A DNA stretch of 64,000 bases from an uncultured Clostridia bacterium (GCA_934489015.1 CAKSSN010000009.1:42937-106936); one strand, 5' to 3'. Positions 50,725-60,393 are shown, counted from the stretch's first letter. Made by a program: numbers and translations. Notes: generated from the sequence alone by a model not told the origin.

Positions 50725-52014
50725 ATGGCTGTGAAGACTGAACAAGTAGAAAAAAATCTTGTAAAATTGGTTTTTGAAGTATCGGCAGAAGATTTTGAAA
50801 AGGCTGTAAATAAGGTATATCTTAAAAACAGAAGTAAAATCAATATACAAGGATTTCGTAAGGGCAAGGCTCCGAGAAGCGTAGTTGAAAAAATGTACGG
50901 TAAGGGAGTTTTTTATGAGGACGCTGTAAACTCGGTTCTTCCGGAAGCATATGAAGGTGCTGTAAAGGAAGCAGGCGTTGATATTGTTGCAAAACCCGAA
51001 ATTGATATTGAGGGCGAAATAGAAAGCGGCAAGCCGGTTGTGTTCGTTGCTCTTGTTACAACAAAGCCGGAGGTTAAGCTCGGTGATTACAAGGGTATAG
51101 AAGTTGAAAAAATAGAGCATAATGTAACTGAGGAAGATATTAACAATGCTCTTAAGGAAGAACAGAAGAAGAACGCAAGAATTATCATTGTTGATGACAG
51201 AGGTATTCAAAACGGCGATATAGTCGTAATTGACTTTGACGGAAGCGTTGACGGTGTTAAATTCGACGGCGGAAAGGCTGAGGATTATGAGCTTGAAATC
51301 GGTTCGGGTACATTTATTCCGGGCTTTGAGGATCAGCTTATAGGCGCTAAGACGGGTGATGAGGTTAAGGTTGAGGTTAAGTTCCCTGAGGAATATCACG
51401 CTCCCGAGCTTTGCGGCAAGGACGCTGTGTTTGAAGTAACCGTTAAGTCGATAAAGGAACGCGAGCTTCCGGAGCTTGACGATGATTTTGCTTCAGAGGT
51501 AAGCGAGTTTGATACTCTTGACGCTTATAAAAACAGCATTAAGGAAAAGCTTACGGCAAGTGCGGAAGAAAGAATAAAGGCTGAAACAGAAGACGCCGTT
51601 ATCAAAAAGGTAATAGAAAATGCGGAATTTGATCTTCCCGATGCAATGGTTGATGCTGAAATAGACAGACGTGTAAACGACTTTGCTCAAAGACTTCAGT
51701 ATCAGGGTCTTGATCTTGATACCTATCTGTCATATATCGGCGGAACAAAAGAAACTTTCCGCGAGAATTTTCGCGAGCAAGCTAAAAATTCCTGCAGCTC
51801 ATCGCTTGTTATTGAAGCAATCATGAAGAGCGAGGGTATTGAAACAGGCGCTGAAGAATACGAGCTTAATCTTGTAGATATGGCTAAAAAGTACGGTATG
51901 GAGCTCGATAAGCTTAAGGAGCTTTTGGGCGACGCAGAGGCAGACAGAATTAAGAAGGATATGGCAATGAGCAAAACCGTTGATATGCTTGTTAATAATG
52001 CTGTTATAAAATAA
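50725..52014 (+). CDS. tig: Trigger factor chaperone
   Basis: A 429-residue ribosome-bound chaperone. The ribosome-docking loop is FRKGKAPRSVVEKMYG (about 43-58), the FKBP-like peptidyl-prolyl isomerase domain lies at about 150-235 (GDIVVIDFDGSVDG), and the C-terminal helical arms follow. AGGAGGA precedes the ATG. It is followed by clpP and clpX, the standard Firmicutes order. Confidence 0.96.
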   Translation: MAVKTEQVEKNLVKLVFEVSAEDFEKAVNKVYLKNRSKINIQGFRKGKAPRSVVEKMYGKGVFYEDAVNSVLPEAYEGAVKEAGVDIVAKPEIDIEGEIESGKPVVFVALVTTKPEVKLGDYKGIEVEKIEHNVTEEDINNALKEEQKKNARIIIVDDRGIQNGDIVVIDFDGSVDGVKFDGGKAEDYELEIGSGTFIPGFEDQLIGAKTGDEVKVEVKFPEEYHAPELCGKDAVFEVTVKSIKERELPELDDDFASEVSEFDTLDAYKNSIKEKLTASAEERIKAETEDAVIKKVIENAEFDLPDAMVDAEIDRRVNDFAQRLQYQGLDLDTYLSYIGGTKETFRENFREQAKNSCSSSLVIEAIMKSEGIETGAEEYELNLVDMAKKYGMELDKLKELLGDAEADRIKKDMAMSKTVDMLVNNAVIK

Positions 52015-52028
52015 CTTTAAGAAATCGA

Positions 52029-52076
52029 AGGGGGAACGTACACTACAGATAATTTGTGTCGTTCCCCTATATTTTT
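52029..52076 (+). terminator. Terminator between tig and clpP
   Basis: Stem GGGGAACG/CGTTCCCC, followed by TATATTTTT. Confidence 0.85.
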
Positions 52077-52142
52077 AAAAAAGGCGGCAACGCCGCAGGT
52101 GGCTGCTTGGCAGCACAATTAATTTGAAAGGATTGATATTTA

Positions 52143-52730
52143 ATGAGTTTAGTACCAATGGTCGTTGAACAGACTAACAGAGGAGAGCGTTCATATGACA
52201 TTTTTTCACGTCTGCTTGAGGACAGAATAATTTTTCTCGGCGAAGAAGTAAACGACGCAAGCGCAAGCCTTGTGGTTGCTCAGCTTCTTTATCTTGAAGC
52301 GAAGGATCCCGACAAGGATATTCAGCTTTATATCAATTCGCCCGGCGGATCAATCACATCGGGTATGGCAATTTACGATACTATGCAGTATATAAAATGC
52401 GACGTTTCGACAATTTGCGTAGGTATGGCAGCAAGCATGGCAGCATTTTTGCTGACAGCCGGCGCTAAAGGAAAAAGATATGCGCTTCCGAACAGTGAGG
52501 TTATGATTCATCAGCCGCTCGGAGGTATGCAGGGTCAGGCAACAGATATAAAAATTCATGCCGACAGAATTATAAAAATGAGAGAAAAGCTCAACAAAAT
52601 CATGAGCGAAAGAAGCGGACAGCCGCTCGATAAAATTACCGCCGATACGGAGCGTGATAATTTCATGAGCGCTGATGAGGCTTGTGCATACGGTCTTATA
52701 GACGAAGTAATAGCTTCAAGAACAAAATAA
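52143..52730 (+). CDS. clpP: ATP-dependent Clp protease proteolytic subunit
   Basis: A 195-residue serine protease forming the 14-mer barrel. The catalytic serine is in GMAASMAAFLL (about 98), the histidine in MIHQPLGG (about 123), and the aspartate near 172 (NFMSADEACAYGLID). It works with ClpX, encoded 17 bp downstream. GAAAGGA precedes the ATG. Confidence 0.97.
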   Translation: MSLVPMVVEQTNRGERSYDIFSRLLEDRIIFLGEEVNDASASLVVAQLLYLEAKDPDKDIQLYINSPGGSITSGMAIYDTMQYIKCDVSTICVGMAASMAAFLLTAGAKGKRYALPNSEVMIHQPLGGMQGQATDIKIHADRIIKMREKLNKIMSERSGQPLDKITADTERDNFMSADEACAYGLIDEVIASRTK

Positions 52731-52747
52731 ATAAAGGGATTGTTTAT

Positions 52748-54019
52748 ATGGAAGAAAAAAAACTGAGAAAATGCTCCTTTTGCGGCAGAAGCGAGGAAGA
52801 AGTAAGCCTTGTTGCCGGGCCGGACGTTTATATATGTGCTGATTGCATAAAGCTTTGCGATCAGATTATCGGCGGAACATATGAGCAGAAGAAAAACGAG
52901 GTAAGCGGCGATTTGCCGAAGCCGAAGGAAATAAAATCGTTTCTTGACGACTATGTTATAGGTCAGGACGAAGCGAAAAAAATTCTTTCGGTTGCGGTGT
53001 ATAATCACTATAAAAGAGTTGAATACTGCGAAAATAATCCCGACGATGTAGAGCTTACAAAGAGTAATATACTTATGATAGGACCTACCGGATCGGGTAA
53101 AACATTTCTTGTTCAAAACCTTGCAAAAATACTGAATGTACCGTTTGCGATAGTTGACGCAACGTCGCTTACAGAGGCGGGATATGTCGGTGAGGATGTT
53201 GAAAATATTCTTTTGAAGCTTATTCAGGCGGCGGATTATGATATTGAAGCGGCGGAGCATGGCATTATCTATATTGATGAAATAGATAAAATCGCAAGAA
53301 AGTCGGAAAATCCGTCAATAACGCGTGATGTCAGCGGAGAGGGCGTTCAGCAGGCGCTTCTTAAAATTCTTGAGGGTACGGACGCGTCTGTGCCGCCTCA
53401 GGGTGGAAGAAAGCATCCGCATCAGGAATTTATTCAGATTAATACGACAAATATACTGTTTATCTGCGGCGGTGCATTTGACGGCATAGAAAAAATAATC
53501 GGCGAAAGAGTCGGCAAAAGCGGACTTGGTTTCGGCGCAAAGGTTGAAAGCAAAAAGGAAATGAATATAGGAGAGCTTCTTTCCGATATGATTCCTCAGG
53601 ATCTTTTGAAATTCGGACTTATTCCCGAATTTATCGGAAGACTTCCTGTTTTTGCGAAGCTTGACAGGCTTGACCGCAAGGCGCTTGTCGATATAATAAC
53701 AAAGCCGAAAAATGCGCTTTCAAAGCAGTATCAGAAGCTTTTTGCGCTCGATAAGGTTGAACTTGAATTTGAAGACGATGCAATTGAAGCAATTGCCGAT
53801 AAGGCAATTGAGCGCAACACGGGCGCAAGAGGTTTGAGAGCGATTGTTGAAGAAACGGTTATGGATCTCATGTTTGAAATTCCGTCCGACAAAACAGTCC
53901 GCAAGGTTGTTATAACAAAGGAATGTGTAACCGGAGGCGGACATCCGAGAATTATAAGACGCACACGCAGAAAACTTGAAAAGCCGGAGGACGGGAAAAA
54001 AGCACTGCCGGAGGCATAA
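52748..54019 (+). CDS. clpX: ATP-dependent Clp protease ATPase ClpX
   Basis: A 423-residue AAA+ unfoldase. The N-terminal zinc-binding domain has CSFCGRSEEEV (first pair) and CADCIKLC (second pair). Walker A is GPTGSGKT and Walker B IIYIDEIDKI, and the IGF-type ClpP-docking text is near IGERVGKSGLGFG. AAAGGG precedes the chosen ATG at 52748, which is more typical than the in-frame start inside clpP. Confidence 0.97.
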   Translation: MEEKKLRKCSFCGRSEEEVSLVAGPDVYICADCIKLCDQIIGGTYEQKKNEVSGDLPKPKEIKSFLDDYVIGQDEAKKILSVAVYNHYKRVEYCENNPDDVELTKSNILMIGPTGSGKTFLVQNLAKILNVPFAIVDATSLTEAGYVGEDVENILLKLIQAADYDIEAAEHGIIYIDEIDKIARKSENPSITRDVSGEGVQQALLKILEGTDASVPPQGGRKHPHQEFIQINTTNILFICGGAFDGIEKIIGERVGKSGLGFGAKVESKKEMNIGELLSDMIPQDLLKFGLIPEFIGRLPVFAKLDRLDRKALVDIITKPKNALSKQYQKLFALDKVELEFEDDAIEAIADKAIERNTGARGLRAIVEETVMDLMFEIPSDKTVRKVVITKECVTGGGHPRIIRRTRRKLEKPEDGKKALPEA

Positions 54020-54058
54020 TATTTTCGGGCAAAAAACACATGGAAAGGGTAATGCACA

Positions 54059-55360
54059 ATGTTTATTTCAGAAAATTTATCGGTAAATGAAAAAAATCAT
54101 CTTGTTATAGGCAAGCATGATACTGTCGAGCTTGCGAAAAAATTCGGAACACCGCTGTATGTTCTCGATGATGATTTGTTTCGTAAAAATTGCAGAGAAT
54201 ACAAATGCGCAATAGATAAATATTACGGAGGAAACGGACTTGTGCTGTATGCAAGCAAGGCTCTTTGCTGTATGCATACCTGCCGCCTTGCAAATGAGGA
54301 GGGCTTGGGGCTTGACGTTGTTTCGGGCGGTGAGCTTTATACGGCTGTTAAGGCGGGATTCCCTGTGGAAAAAATATATTTTCACGGAAATAACAAAACC
54401 CATGATGAAATTGAGCTTGCGGTAAAATGCGGAGTTTCGCACATAATCGTGGATAACGAATATGAGCTTGAAGAGGTTGATAAAATAGCCGGTGACTTTG
54501 GCGTTGTTCAAAAAATAATGTTTCGTATAAAGCCCGGAATTGATGCGCATACCCATGATTTTATAAGGACGGGTCAGATTGACTCAAAATTCGGCGTTGC
54601 GCTCGAAAACGGCGAGGCTTTTGAAATAATGAAAAAAGCACTTGAGAAGAAAAATGTTAAGGTTGACGGTATTCATTGCCATATAGGGTCGCAGATTTTT
54701 GATTTTGACCCGTTTTGTCTTGCAGCTGAGGTTATGATTGAGTTTATAGCAAAGGTAAAGGATGAGCTTGGGCTTGAGCTTGAAAAATTAAATCTCGGCG
54801 GCGGCTTTGGAATAAGATATGTTGAAAGTGACGACCCGATTAAGTATGACGAATATATAAAGGGTGTATCTGAGGTGGTTAAAAAGGCTGCCGAAAAGCA
54901 TAACGTAAAGGTGCCTTTTATGCTGATGGAGCCGGGACGCTCAATTGTTGCTCCGGCGGGAATAACTCTTTATACCGTCGGCGGCGTTAAGGATATTAAG
55001 GATGTCCGCAAATATATCAGTGTTGACGGAGGTATGGGTGATAATCCGAGATATATCCTTTACGGCTCGGAATATTCGGCAGTTGCCGCAAATCATGCCG
55101 GAGACCCTTATGAAGAGGTTGTAACGGTTGCCGGAAAATGCTGCGAGTCGGGAGATATTATAATAGAAAACAAAAAACTCCAGCGGCTTTCAGTCGGCGA
55201 TACTCTTGCGGTTTTGGCAACGGGCGCTTATAACTATTCAATGGCAAGCAATTATAACCGTATACCGCGCCCGGCAATGGTTGCCGTGTCGGGGGATAAG
55301 GCAGGAATTGTGATAAAGCGCGAAACATATGAAAACATTGTAGAAAATGATTTGCTTTGA
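54059..55360 (+). CDS. lysA: Diaminopimelate decarboxylase
   Basis: A 433-residue PLP enzyme converting meso-diaminopimelate to lysine. The PLP lysine is in YASKALCC (about 62-69), GGGFGIRY binds the cofactor phosphate, and the C-terminal domain includes MEPGRSIVAPAG and AGKCCESGDII. It follows clpX by about 39 bp, which may be read-through rather than a functional operon. A strong terminator follows. Confidence 0.95.
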   Translation: MFISENLSVNEKNHLVIGKHDTVELAKKFGTPLYVLDDDLFRKNCREYKCAIDKYYGGNGLVLYASKALCCMHTCRLANEEGLGLDVVSGGELYTAVKAGFPVEKIYFHGNNKTHDEIELAVKCGVSHIIVDNEYELEEVDKIAGDFGVVQKIMFRIKPGIDAHTHDFIRTGQIDSKFGVALENGEAFEIMKKALEKKNVKVDGIHCHIGSQIFDFDPFCLAAEVMIEFIAKVKDELGLELEKLNLGGGFGIRYVESDDPIKYDEYIKGVSEVVKKAAEKHNVKVPFMLMEPGRSIVAPAGITLYTVGGVKDIKDVRKYISVDGGMGDNPRYILYGSEYSAVAANHAGDPYEEVVTVAGKCCESGDIIIENKKLQRLSVGDTLAVLATGAYNYSMASNYNRIPRPAMVAVSGDKAGIVIKRETYENIVENDLL

Positions 55361-55366
55361 TAATTT

Positions 55367-55405
55367 AAAAGCGCGGCGGTACAGTTTTGTACGCGCCGCG
55401 CTTTT
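55367..55405. terminator. Terminator between lysA and the oxidoreductase gene
   Basis: A long GC-rich stem AAAAGCGCGGCG/CGCCGCGCTTTT, flanked by A/T. It serves the convergent genes. Confidence 0.85.
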
Positions 55406-55423
55406 ATACTGCGAAAATTTCCG

Positions 55424-56587
55424 TTATATCTGCGGAATTTCAATTTTAAGCTCTTCACCCTTTTTAGCCGACTTAATAATGTTGTCGATAATCATCTGAT
55501 TATAGAGAATTTCGGTTGTCGGGATAGGTGCCTTGCCGTTTGTATGAATAGCGTCAAGGAAAGATCTGATCTTTTCATAGAAGCAGTTTACATCGCTGTG
55601 AATCATCGGGATAACCGTTTCAACAGGCTCACCTGCATAATCGTGGTAAACCGTGAGGTCGCCGCCGATTGAGCCGTTCCAGCATTCTGTTGACGGAATT
55701 CTGAGACCGCCCTTTGTACCAAGAATGATTGTATCTCCGGGTGTGTCAAGGTTCATTGCCCAGGAAATTCTGAAGTCGAGTATAATGTCGCCCTCAAGTC
55801 TTACAAATGCTGCCGCAAAGTCTTCAACTCCGAATATTTTAGCGTATGCTTCCTTGCCTGCCTTTGTGTAGCCTGTATACTTTTCGTTCTTTCCAAAGAA
55901 ATCGGAAGTATAGCCCGTAACGGTAAGCGGCTTCGGATAGCCTATTGCGTTTAATACCATATCAAGCGAATAGCAGCCTATATCGCCCATTGCACCAATA
56001 ACACCCTTGTCCTTTTCGATAAAGGTTGTGCCGAACGGGAACGGAATACCTACTCTTCTGCCGCCGCCTGTCTGAATATAATAAATTTTTCCGAGCTCAC
56101 CTGACTGAACAATTTGCTTTACAAGCTTCATGTTCGGGTCAAATCTCGGCTGGAAGCCGATAGTAATAATTTTACCGCTCTTTTTCTCAGCTCTCATTAT
56201 GTCAACAGCTTCCTCTGTTGTAACACACATCGGCTTTTCAAGAAGAACGTTTACGCCCTTTTCAAGAGCATAAATAGCACATTCCGCATGAGTTTTGTTG
56301 TATGTACAAATGCTTACGCCGTCAAGCTCTTCATTATCGAGCATTGATTTGTGATCCGGATAGCAATGAGCGTTTTCTATACCAAATCTCTTGAAGAAGG
56401 CTTCAGCTTTGCCCGGAACAAGATCCGCACCTGCAACTATTTCAACATCCTCACATTTTTTGTAAGCTTCTATATGAGCCTCTGCAATCCAGCCCGTACC
56501 TATAATACCAATTCTTAATTTTTTGCTTCTGTCAACGCTGTCCGTATCCTTTGCAACGTCTTTGAAAGCATCAAGATTTCCTGCCAT
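55424..56587 (-). CDS. Gfo/Idh/MocA-family sugar oxidoreductase
   Basis: A 387-residue NAD(P)-dependent dehydrogenase. The Rossmann motif is RIGIIGTGWIAEAHI after an about 25-residue leader. The family EKPM catalytic lysine segment (VLLEKPMCVTTEEAVDIM) and a C-terminal beta-sheet domain (about 160-387) follow. Substrates in the family are cyclic polyols and sugars, and the exact one cannot be told. AAAGGA precedes the ATG at 56587. It stands alone with its own promoter. Confidence 0.88.
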   Translation of the reverse strand: MAGNLDAFKDVAKDTDSVDRSKKLRIGIIGTGWIAEAHIEAYKKCEDVEIVAGADLVPGKAEAFFKRFGIENAHCYPDHKSMLDNEELDGVSICTYNKTHAECAIYALEKGVNVLLEKPMCVTTEEAVDIMRAEKKSGKIITIGFQPRFDPNMKLVKQIVQSGELGKIYYIQTGGGRRVGIPFPFGTTFIEKDKGVIGAMGDIGCYSLDMVLNAIGYPKPLTVTGYTSDFFGKNEKYTGYTKAGKEAYAKIFGVEDFAAAFVRLEGDIILDFRISWAMNLDTPGDTIILGTKGGLRIPSTECWNGSIGGDLTVYHDYAGEPVETVIPMIHSDVNCFYEKIRSFLDAIHTNGKAPIPTTEILYNQMIIDNIIKSAKKGEELKIEIPQI

Positions 56588-56678
56588 GTTATTGATTCCT
56601 TTCCGTCCGCAGAAATGAATTTTGTAAGCCGCCTGCGGACCGGCGGCACTTCGATGAAAAATCATAACACACAAGTAT

Positions 56679-56707
56679 ATGATATACTAAAATTGCGAAT
56701 TTGTCAA
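56679..56707 (-). promoter_or_regulatory. Promoter for the Gfo/Idh gene
   Basis: On the minus strand: TTGACA (56707-56702), 17 bp, TATCAT (56684-56679). Confidence 0.8.
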
Positions 56708-56807
56708 TAGAAATCAATAAATTTTTACATAATTTTTTTGGATAAGGTTTTTGATTTTAATGTTACTGTAAAGAAATAAAATTATTATGACGGAGATTAG
56801 ACAGACA

Positions 56808-56878
56808 ATAAAAAAATAGAAGCTTCCCCTGCCAAGTGAGCTGTTAATCCCCTCAAAATGCAGGCAAAGCCTCTATCT
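56808..56878 (-). ncRNA. Candidate single-hairpin small RNA, about 70 nt
   Basis: On the minus strand a promoter (TTGTCA 56913-56908, 17 bp, TATACT 56890-56885) lies about 7 bp before a transcript. The transcript is a long hairpin: AGAGGCTTTGCCTGC (56874-56860) pairs imperfectly with GCAGGGGAAGCTTCT (56832-56818), followed by seven T (56816-56810). The loop has GAGGGGATTAACAGCTCA. No reading frame is present. The remaining stretch 56914-57085 shows only AT-rich sequence and a short TTGACAACTTTTT direct repeat. Confidence 0.55.
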
Positions 56879-57085
56879 GATAACAGTATATCATAAAATG
56901 ATAACCATGACAATAATAATTATATACAAAATTCGGAGAATTATTCTGTTAAAAATGATAAAAATTTAAAACATTGAGTACCAAAACATTGTTAAGGGCA
57001 GATAAAACTTTCGCTTTTAGCTGACAACTTTTTGACAACTTTTTTGTGTGTTTTCGGGGTGGTTTGAGTGGGTTTACGAGTAAGC

Positions 57086-57125
57086 AAAAAGCCCTTAGGC
57101 AAGCGATAATCGCAAGTCTAAGGGC
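57086..57125 (-). terminator. Terminator after tRNA-Trp
   Basis: On the minus strand: GCCCTTAG/CTAAGGGC with an AGCGATAATCGC-type inner stem, followed by TTTTT. Confidence 0.85.
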
Positions 57126-57134
57126 AATTTTAAA

Positions 57135-57210
57135 TGGCAGGGGCAGAAGGACTTGAACCCTCGGCACTCGGTTTTGGAGACCGATGCTCTACCAACTGAG
57201 CTATACCCCT
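57135..57210 (-). tRNA. tRNA-Trp (anticodon CCA)
   Basis: A 76-nt cloverleaf on the minus strand. The acceptor AGGGGTA pairs with TGCCCCT, then comes discriminator G and an encoded CCA. The D-loop is AGCTCAGTTGGTAGAGC, the anticodon loop TCTCCAAAA (CCA), and the T-arm GAGGGTTCAAGTCCTTC. It is complete. Confidence 0.96.
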
Positions 57211-57383
57211 ATACACAGTGTTTCTATAAAATCACTATAATATTATATCATATCGTTTTAATAATGTCAAGCTTTTTTTATAAAAAAATTAATATTTTTT
57301 GCAGAAATTTTGCAAGTTAATTTGTAAAGCAAGTTCTCGGTTAATTTCTTGCAGGAAATTTACGAATATAAAAAAGACCTGAT

Positions 57384-57412
57384 TTGACAGGGATTTATTT
57401 TTATGATATAAT
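57384..57412 (+). promoter_or_regulatory. Promoter for the cysteine protease gene
   Basis: TTGACA (57384-57389), 17 bp, TATAAT (57407-57412). This is a perfect consensus. Confidence 0.9.
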
Positions 57413-57446
57413 GTATAAAAATCAGCGGTCAGCGGAGGAAAGAGAT

Positions 57447-58988
57447 ATGTTGAAAATGAAGAAGCTTACATTTTGTGTGTTATGTATTTTTGCAATTTTG
57501 ATGTTGTCGGGCTATGCGGCTGAAGCGAAAACGGCAGAAGAGCTGAGAAATGCCGACATATCGGAGCTTGCGGCGCAGCCGAAATTTGACGCACGCGAAT
57601 ATGGGATTATAACGCCTGTCAGAGATCAGGGCAGTACATCGCTTTGCTGGGCATATTCGGCCGCAAGCGCTTCCGAAGCTTCCATACTCAGAAGCGGAAT
57701 TGATAAAAATTCAAATTCCTTTTTTCTGTCACCGCAGCAGATAGGTTATGCCCGAAATAACAGAGGTGCCGACCCTCTCGGAAACACTGTGGGCGAAACA
57801 TCAAAAAATCCGGGCGATTGGGAAAATACAAGCGGCGGAACGAGGTATGCGGCGGCGCTGCTGTCAACATGGTGCGGTCCTGTAAAATCAGATGTTTTAT
57901 ACGACGCAAACGGATGGGAAAATGCGGCGTATAAGCTTGAAAGCGCAATTGCCGTTGACGGTCAAAGGCTGAATACAGACGTGGCGGCACGCGAAAAAAT
58001 GAAGCGGGCAATCGTAAAATACGGAGCGGTTACATTTTCATATAACAATGTAAGAAATGCAGATTTTTATAATCCAAACGGAGAGCTCGGCAGCTTTCCG
58101 CACGCCTGTACAATAATCGGCTGGGACGACACAATTCCGGCAGAAAGCTTTTATCCGGGCAGTACAACGACAGACGGCGGATGGCTTGTGAAGAACAGCT
58201 ATTTTTCGCTTCCGTATTTTTATCTTTCATATGAGGTTACCTGTGAGCAGATTTACGCGTTTAGCTATGCGGCAAATGAAAAATACGATTACAATTATTT
58301 TTATGATGCAGCTGCATCAGACAGCGGAATGGGCAGCTTAATGCAGATAAAGCAGGCGGCGAATGTTTTTGAAGCAAAAGGCGGAAATGATAATAAAAGC
58401 GAATGGATTAAGGCGGTCAGCGTTGCGACTGCCGGAGAAAATGCTGATTGTACAGTTGAAATTTATACAGATGTACCCGACGGCAGCTTTAATCCCGATA
58501 AGTTGGTGCCTGCGGCGGTAAAGACGGCACATTTTGAATACGGCGGCTTTAACTGCATAGAGCTTGATAGACCGATAGAGGTTAAAAAGGGCAGTAAATT
58601 TGCGGCGGTTGTTAAGGTAAGTAATGCGTATATAACAATGAGCGAGAATGAGGGAAGCTCGTATGTGTACAGAGGCGGCTGGATAGCGTCCCCTGCTGTT
58701 CGTATCAAGGTATTTACAAAGACTCTCGAAAAAAGCGGCCTCATTGAGTTTGTTGACGAAACAAAGGTAAGAGCAATGGGAAGCGGCATTAAAACGCTTG
58801 TTTTCGCAATGTATGATAATGAAAAATTAAAGGCTTTGCAGTCCGAAACCGTAAATTTTGATGAAAATAATGAAAAAATAATTATGCTGCCGAAACAGTG
58901 GCAAAAAGGAAAAGATATAAGATATAAGGCTTTTTTGTGGAATAGCCTTTATAATATGTCAACGGATTGCCCGGCGGCAGAACTGTAA
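57447..58988 (+). CDS. Secreted papain-like (C1) cysteine protease with lectin-like domain
   Basis: A 513-residue exported protease starting at 57447 after GGAGGAAAG, with a signal peptide (about 1-28). In the C1 domain (about 45-270) the oxyanion Gln is in VRDQGSTSLCWAYSAA with the catalytic Cys, the His in FPHACTIIGWDD, and the Asn in WLVKNSYF, so all four residues are present. After it lies a beta-rich domain (about 290-415) like the lectin-like domain that follows C1 peptidases in Clostridia and methanogens, then a further about 90 residues. It is likely an extracellular or wall-associated protease. Confidence 0.85.
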   Translation: MLKMKKLTFCVLCIFAILMLSGYAAEAKTAEELRNADISELAAQPKFDAREYGIITPVRDQGSTSLCWAYSAASASEASILRSGIDKNSNSFFLSPQQIGYARNNRGADPLGNTVGETSKNPGDWENTSGGTRYAAALLSTWCGPVKSDVLYDANGWENAAYKLESAIAVDGQRLNTDVAAREKMKRAIVKYGAVTFSYNNVRNADFYNPNGELGSFPHACTIIGWDDTIPAESFYPGSTTTDGGWLVKNSYFSLPYFYLSYEVTCEQIYAFSYAANEKYDYNYFYDAAASDSGMGSLMQIKQAANVFEAKGGNDNKSEWIKAVSVATAGENADCTVEIYTDVPDGSFNPDKLVPAAVKTAHFEYGGFNCIELDRPIEVKKGSKFAAVVKVSNAYITMSENEGSSYVYRGGWIASPAVRIKVFTKTLEKSGLIEFVDETKVRAMGSGIKTLVFAMYDNEKLKALQSETVNFDENNEKIIMLPKQWQKGKDIRYKAFLWNSLYNMSTDCPAAEL

Positions 58989-59054
58989 AAAAATTAAGAC
59001 AAGGCAGAAAATAAGGCAGAGTAATTTATGTGAATTACTCTGCCTATAATTAAA

Positions 59055-59921
59055 TCAGCTGTTCTGAACCGGCATACTTACAGTCCTTGTAAACGGCTTC
59101 ATAGCATCATTATCCCACACAAACAATTTAACAAAATCGCTATCCGAATAGATGTAATTTTTAAATTGCAGGTCGGTGCTGGCGTTAGAATTTGGTGAAA
59201 CGGTAAAATCCTTTATAACAATAGCTTTTAGCTTGTTCGATTTGTCATATATCGCCGCAGAACATTTTCCGATTATATTATGTTCGGTATTGTTGAATGT
59301 TTTTGCATTAAGATTAAGACTATCGGAGCCGCAGTTTAACGATATAATCTCGCTTGCGTAATTCGGATTTTCGATTGATGCTTTATCGGCTGCCGCAAAC
59401 GGATTCATAGCATCATCCTACATGAATAGCTTAACATAGTCACCATCGGCATATGTATAGTTTTGAACATACAAATCAACTCCGGTATCAGAGTATTCAG
59501 GCAATGATACATCCTGAACGGCAATTGTTTTTAATTTGCCTGATTTATTGTATACAACCGCGTAGCATTTTCCGTTTTGCAGAGGTGTATTTGTATTATT
59601 TGCCGCATATGCGTTAATATTCAGAATATCCTCATTGCAGCTTAAAGAAATAATTTTGTTTATGTAGTTATCCTTAACATCCGATATACATTCATTTACA
59701 AAATAGTCCGAATTATTGCCGAGTGAAAAATCCTTCGTTTCGGTTTTCAAAACCACATACCATCTTGTGTTTTCATAGCCCTGCGGATTGTATTCAAGCG
59801 AAACAGTTTTGCTTTCCCCAACATCGAGGCTTTCGATTGACTGCGTATCAACAATCTCTCCGTCCTCGCTGCCTGCATGAAGCTCGGCAACTATTGGCTC
59901 CCAATCGGGGCGGATTTGAAT
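59055..59921 (-). pseudogene. C-terminal fragment of a large secreted repeat protein
   Basis: The minus strand reads an open stretch from about 59921 (DWEPIVAELHAGSEDGEIVDTQSIESLDVGES), then two tandem related repeats of about 110 residues. The first ends KLFM, TAG, DDAMNPF, and the second ends KLFVWDNDAMKPFTRTV. Comparison shows the TAG (59409-59411) replaces a tryptophan. No start or signal peptide exists: the frame runs into a stop at 59922-59924, where plus-strand unrelated coding text begins. The KLFVWDxxxMKPF ending is common in Clostridia carbohydrate-active surface proteins. Confidence 0.75.
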
Positions 59922-60088
59922 TTATAGAGGGAACCGTCCCGACGGGCGATGGCAGCGTGTACGTGTATTTGTCAAGGGATAGACTTGAGGCAAGAACGGA
60001 AACGGACGGCGGCACGCTTGTGTTCGACGGTAAAAAATATGTGCTTGAAAAAAATAAAGTGTTCAAAATGAGTTTTGAGAAAATATAA
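59908..60088 (+). pseudogene. C-terminal scrap of a plus-strand gene
   Basis: From about 59908 the plus strand reads GGFEFIEGTVPTGDGSVYVYLSRDRLEARTETDGGTLVFDGKKYVLEKNKVFKMSFEKI to a stop at 60088. It looks like a real C-terminal beta-rich domain of about 58 residues, possibly from a polysaccharide lyase or heparinase-like protein. It has no start, because the sequence upstream is the opposite-strand fragment. It is a deletion or inversion remnant. Confidence 0.55.
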
Positions 60089-60226
60089 TACCGCTTAAAT
60101 ACAGCTATTTTACAATATTTTTTCAAGCGTTTTGTCGAATTAAAACACCTATTGTGCAAATACAACAAAAGCATTATTTATAAAGTGTATGAAGTGCTGA
60201 AAATTAAAGCGGAGCGAAAATTTAAC

Positions 60227-60255
60227 TTGAAAAATTGAAATTGATGTTGTATAAT
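60227..60255 (+). promoter_or_regulatory. Promoter for the dockerin-cohesin-peptide unit
   Basis: TTGAAA (60227-60232), 17 bp, TATAAT (60250-60255). The about 130-nt leader holds a small hairpin TTCCTC/GAGGAA (about 60297-60326). Confidence 0.8.
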
Positions 60256-60393
60256 TATATTGATGAATGGAAAATGTAATTTAATAAGCAGGATTTTTCC
60301 TCTGAGTTGCCCGAATTGGAGGAATGTCTCTATCGTGCTTGTTTTGGTTACAAATTTTATTCAATGAAATTCAGAAAGGAGTTTATATAGAAA

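Noticed and set aside
50605..51399. A 264-residue minus-strand frame opposite tig
   Set aside because: It is antisense to trigger factor, low complexity, and has no start signal.
56949..57167. A short minus-strand frame overlapping tRNA-Trp
   Set aside because: It covers the tRNA and its terminator and is not a plausible protein.
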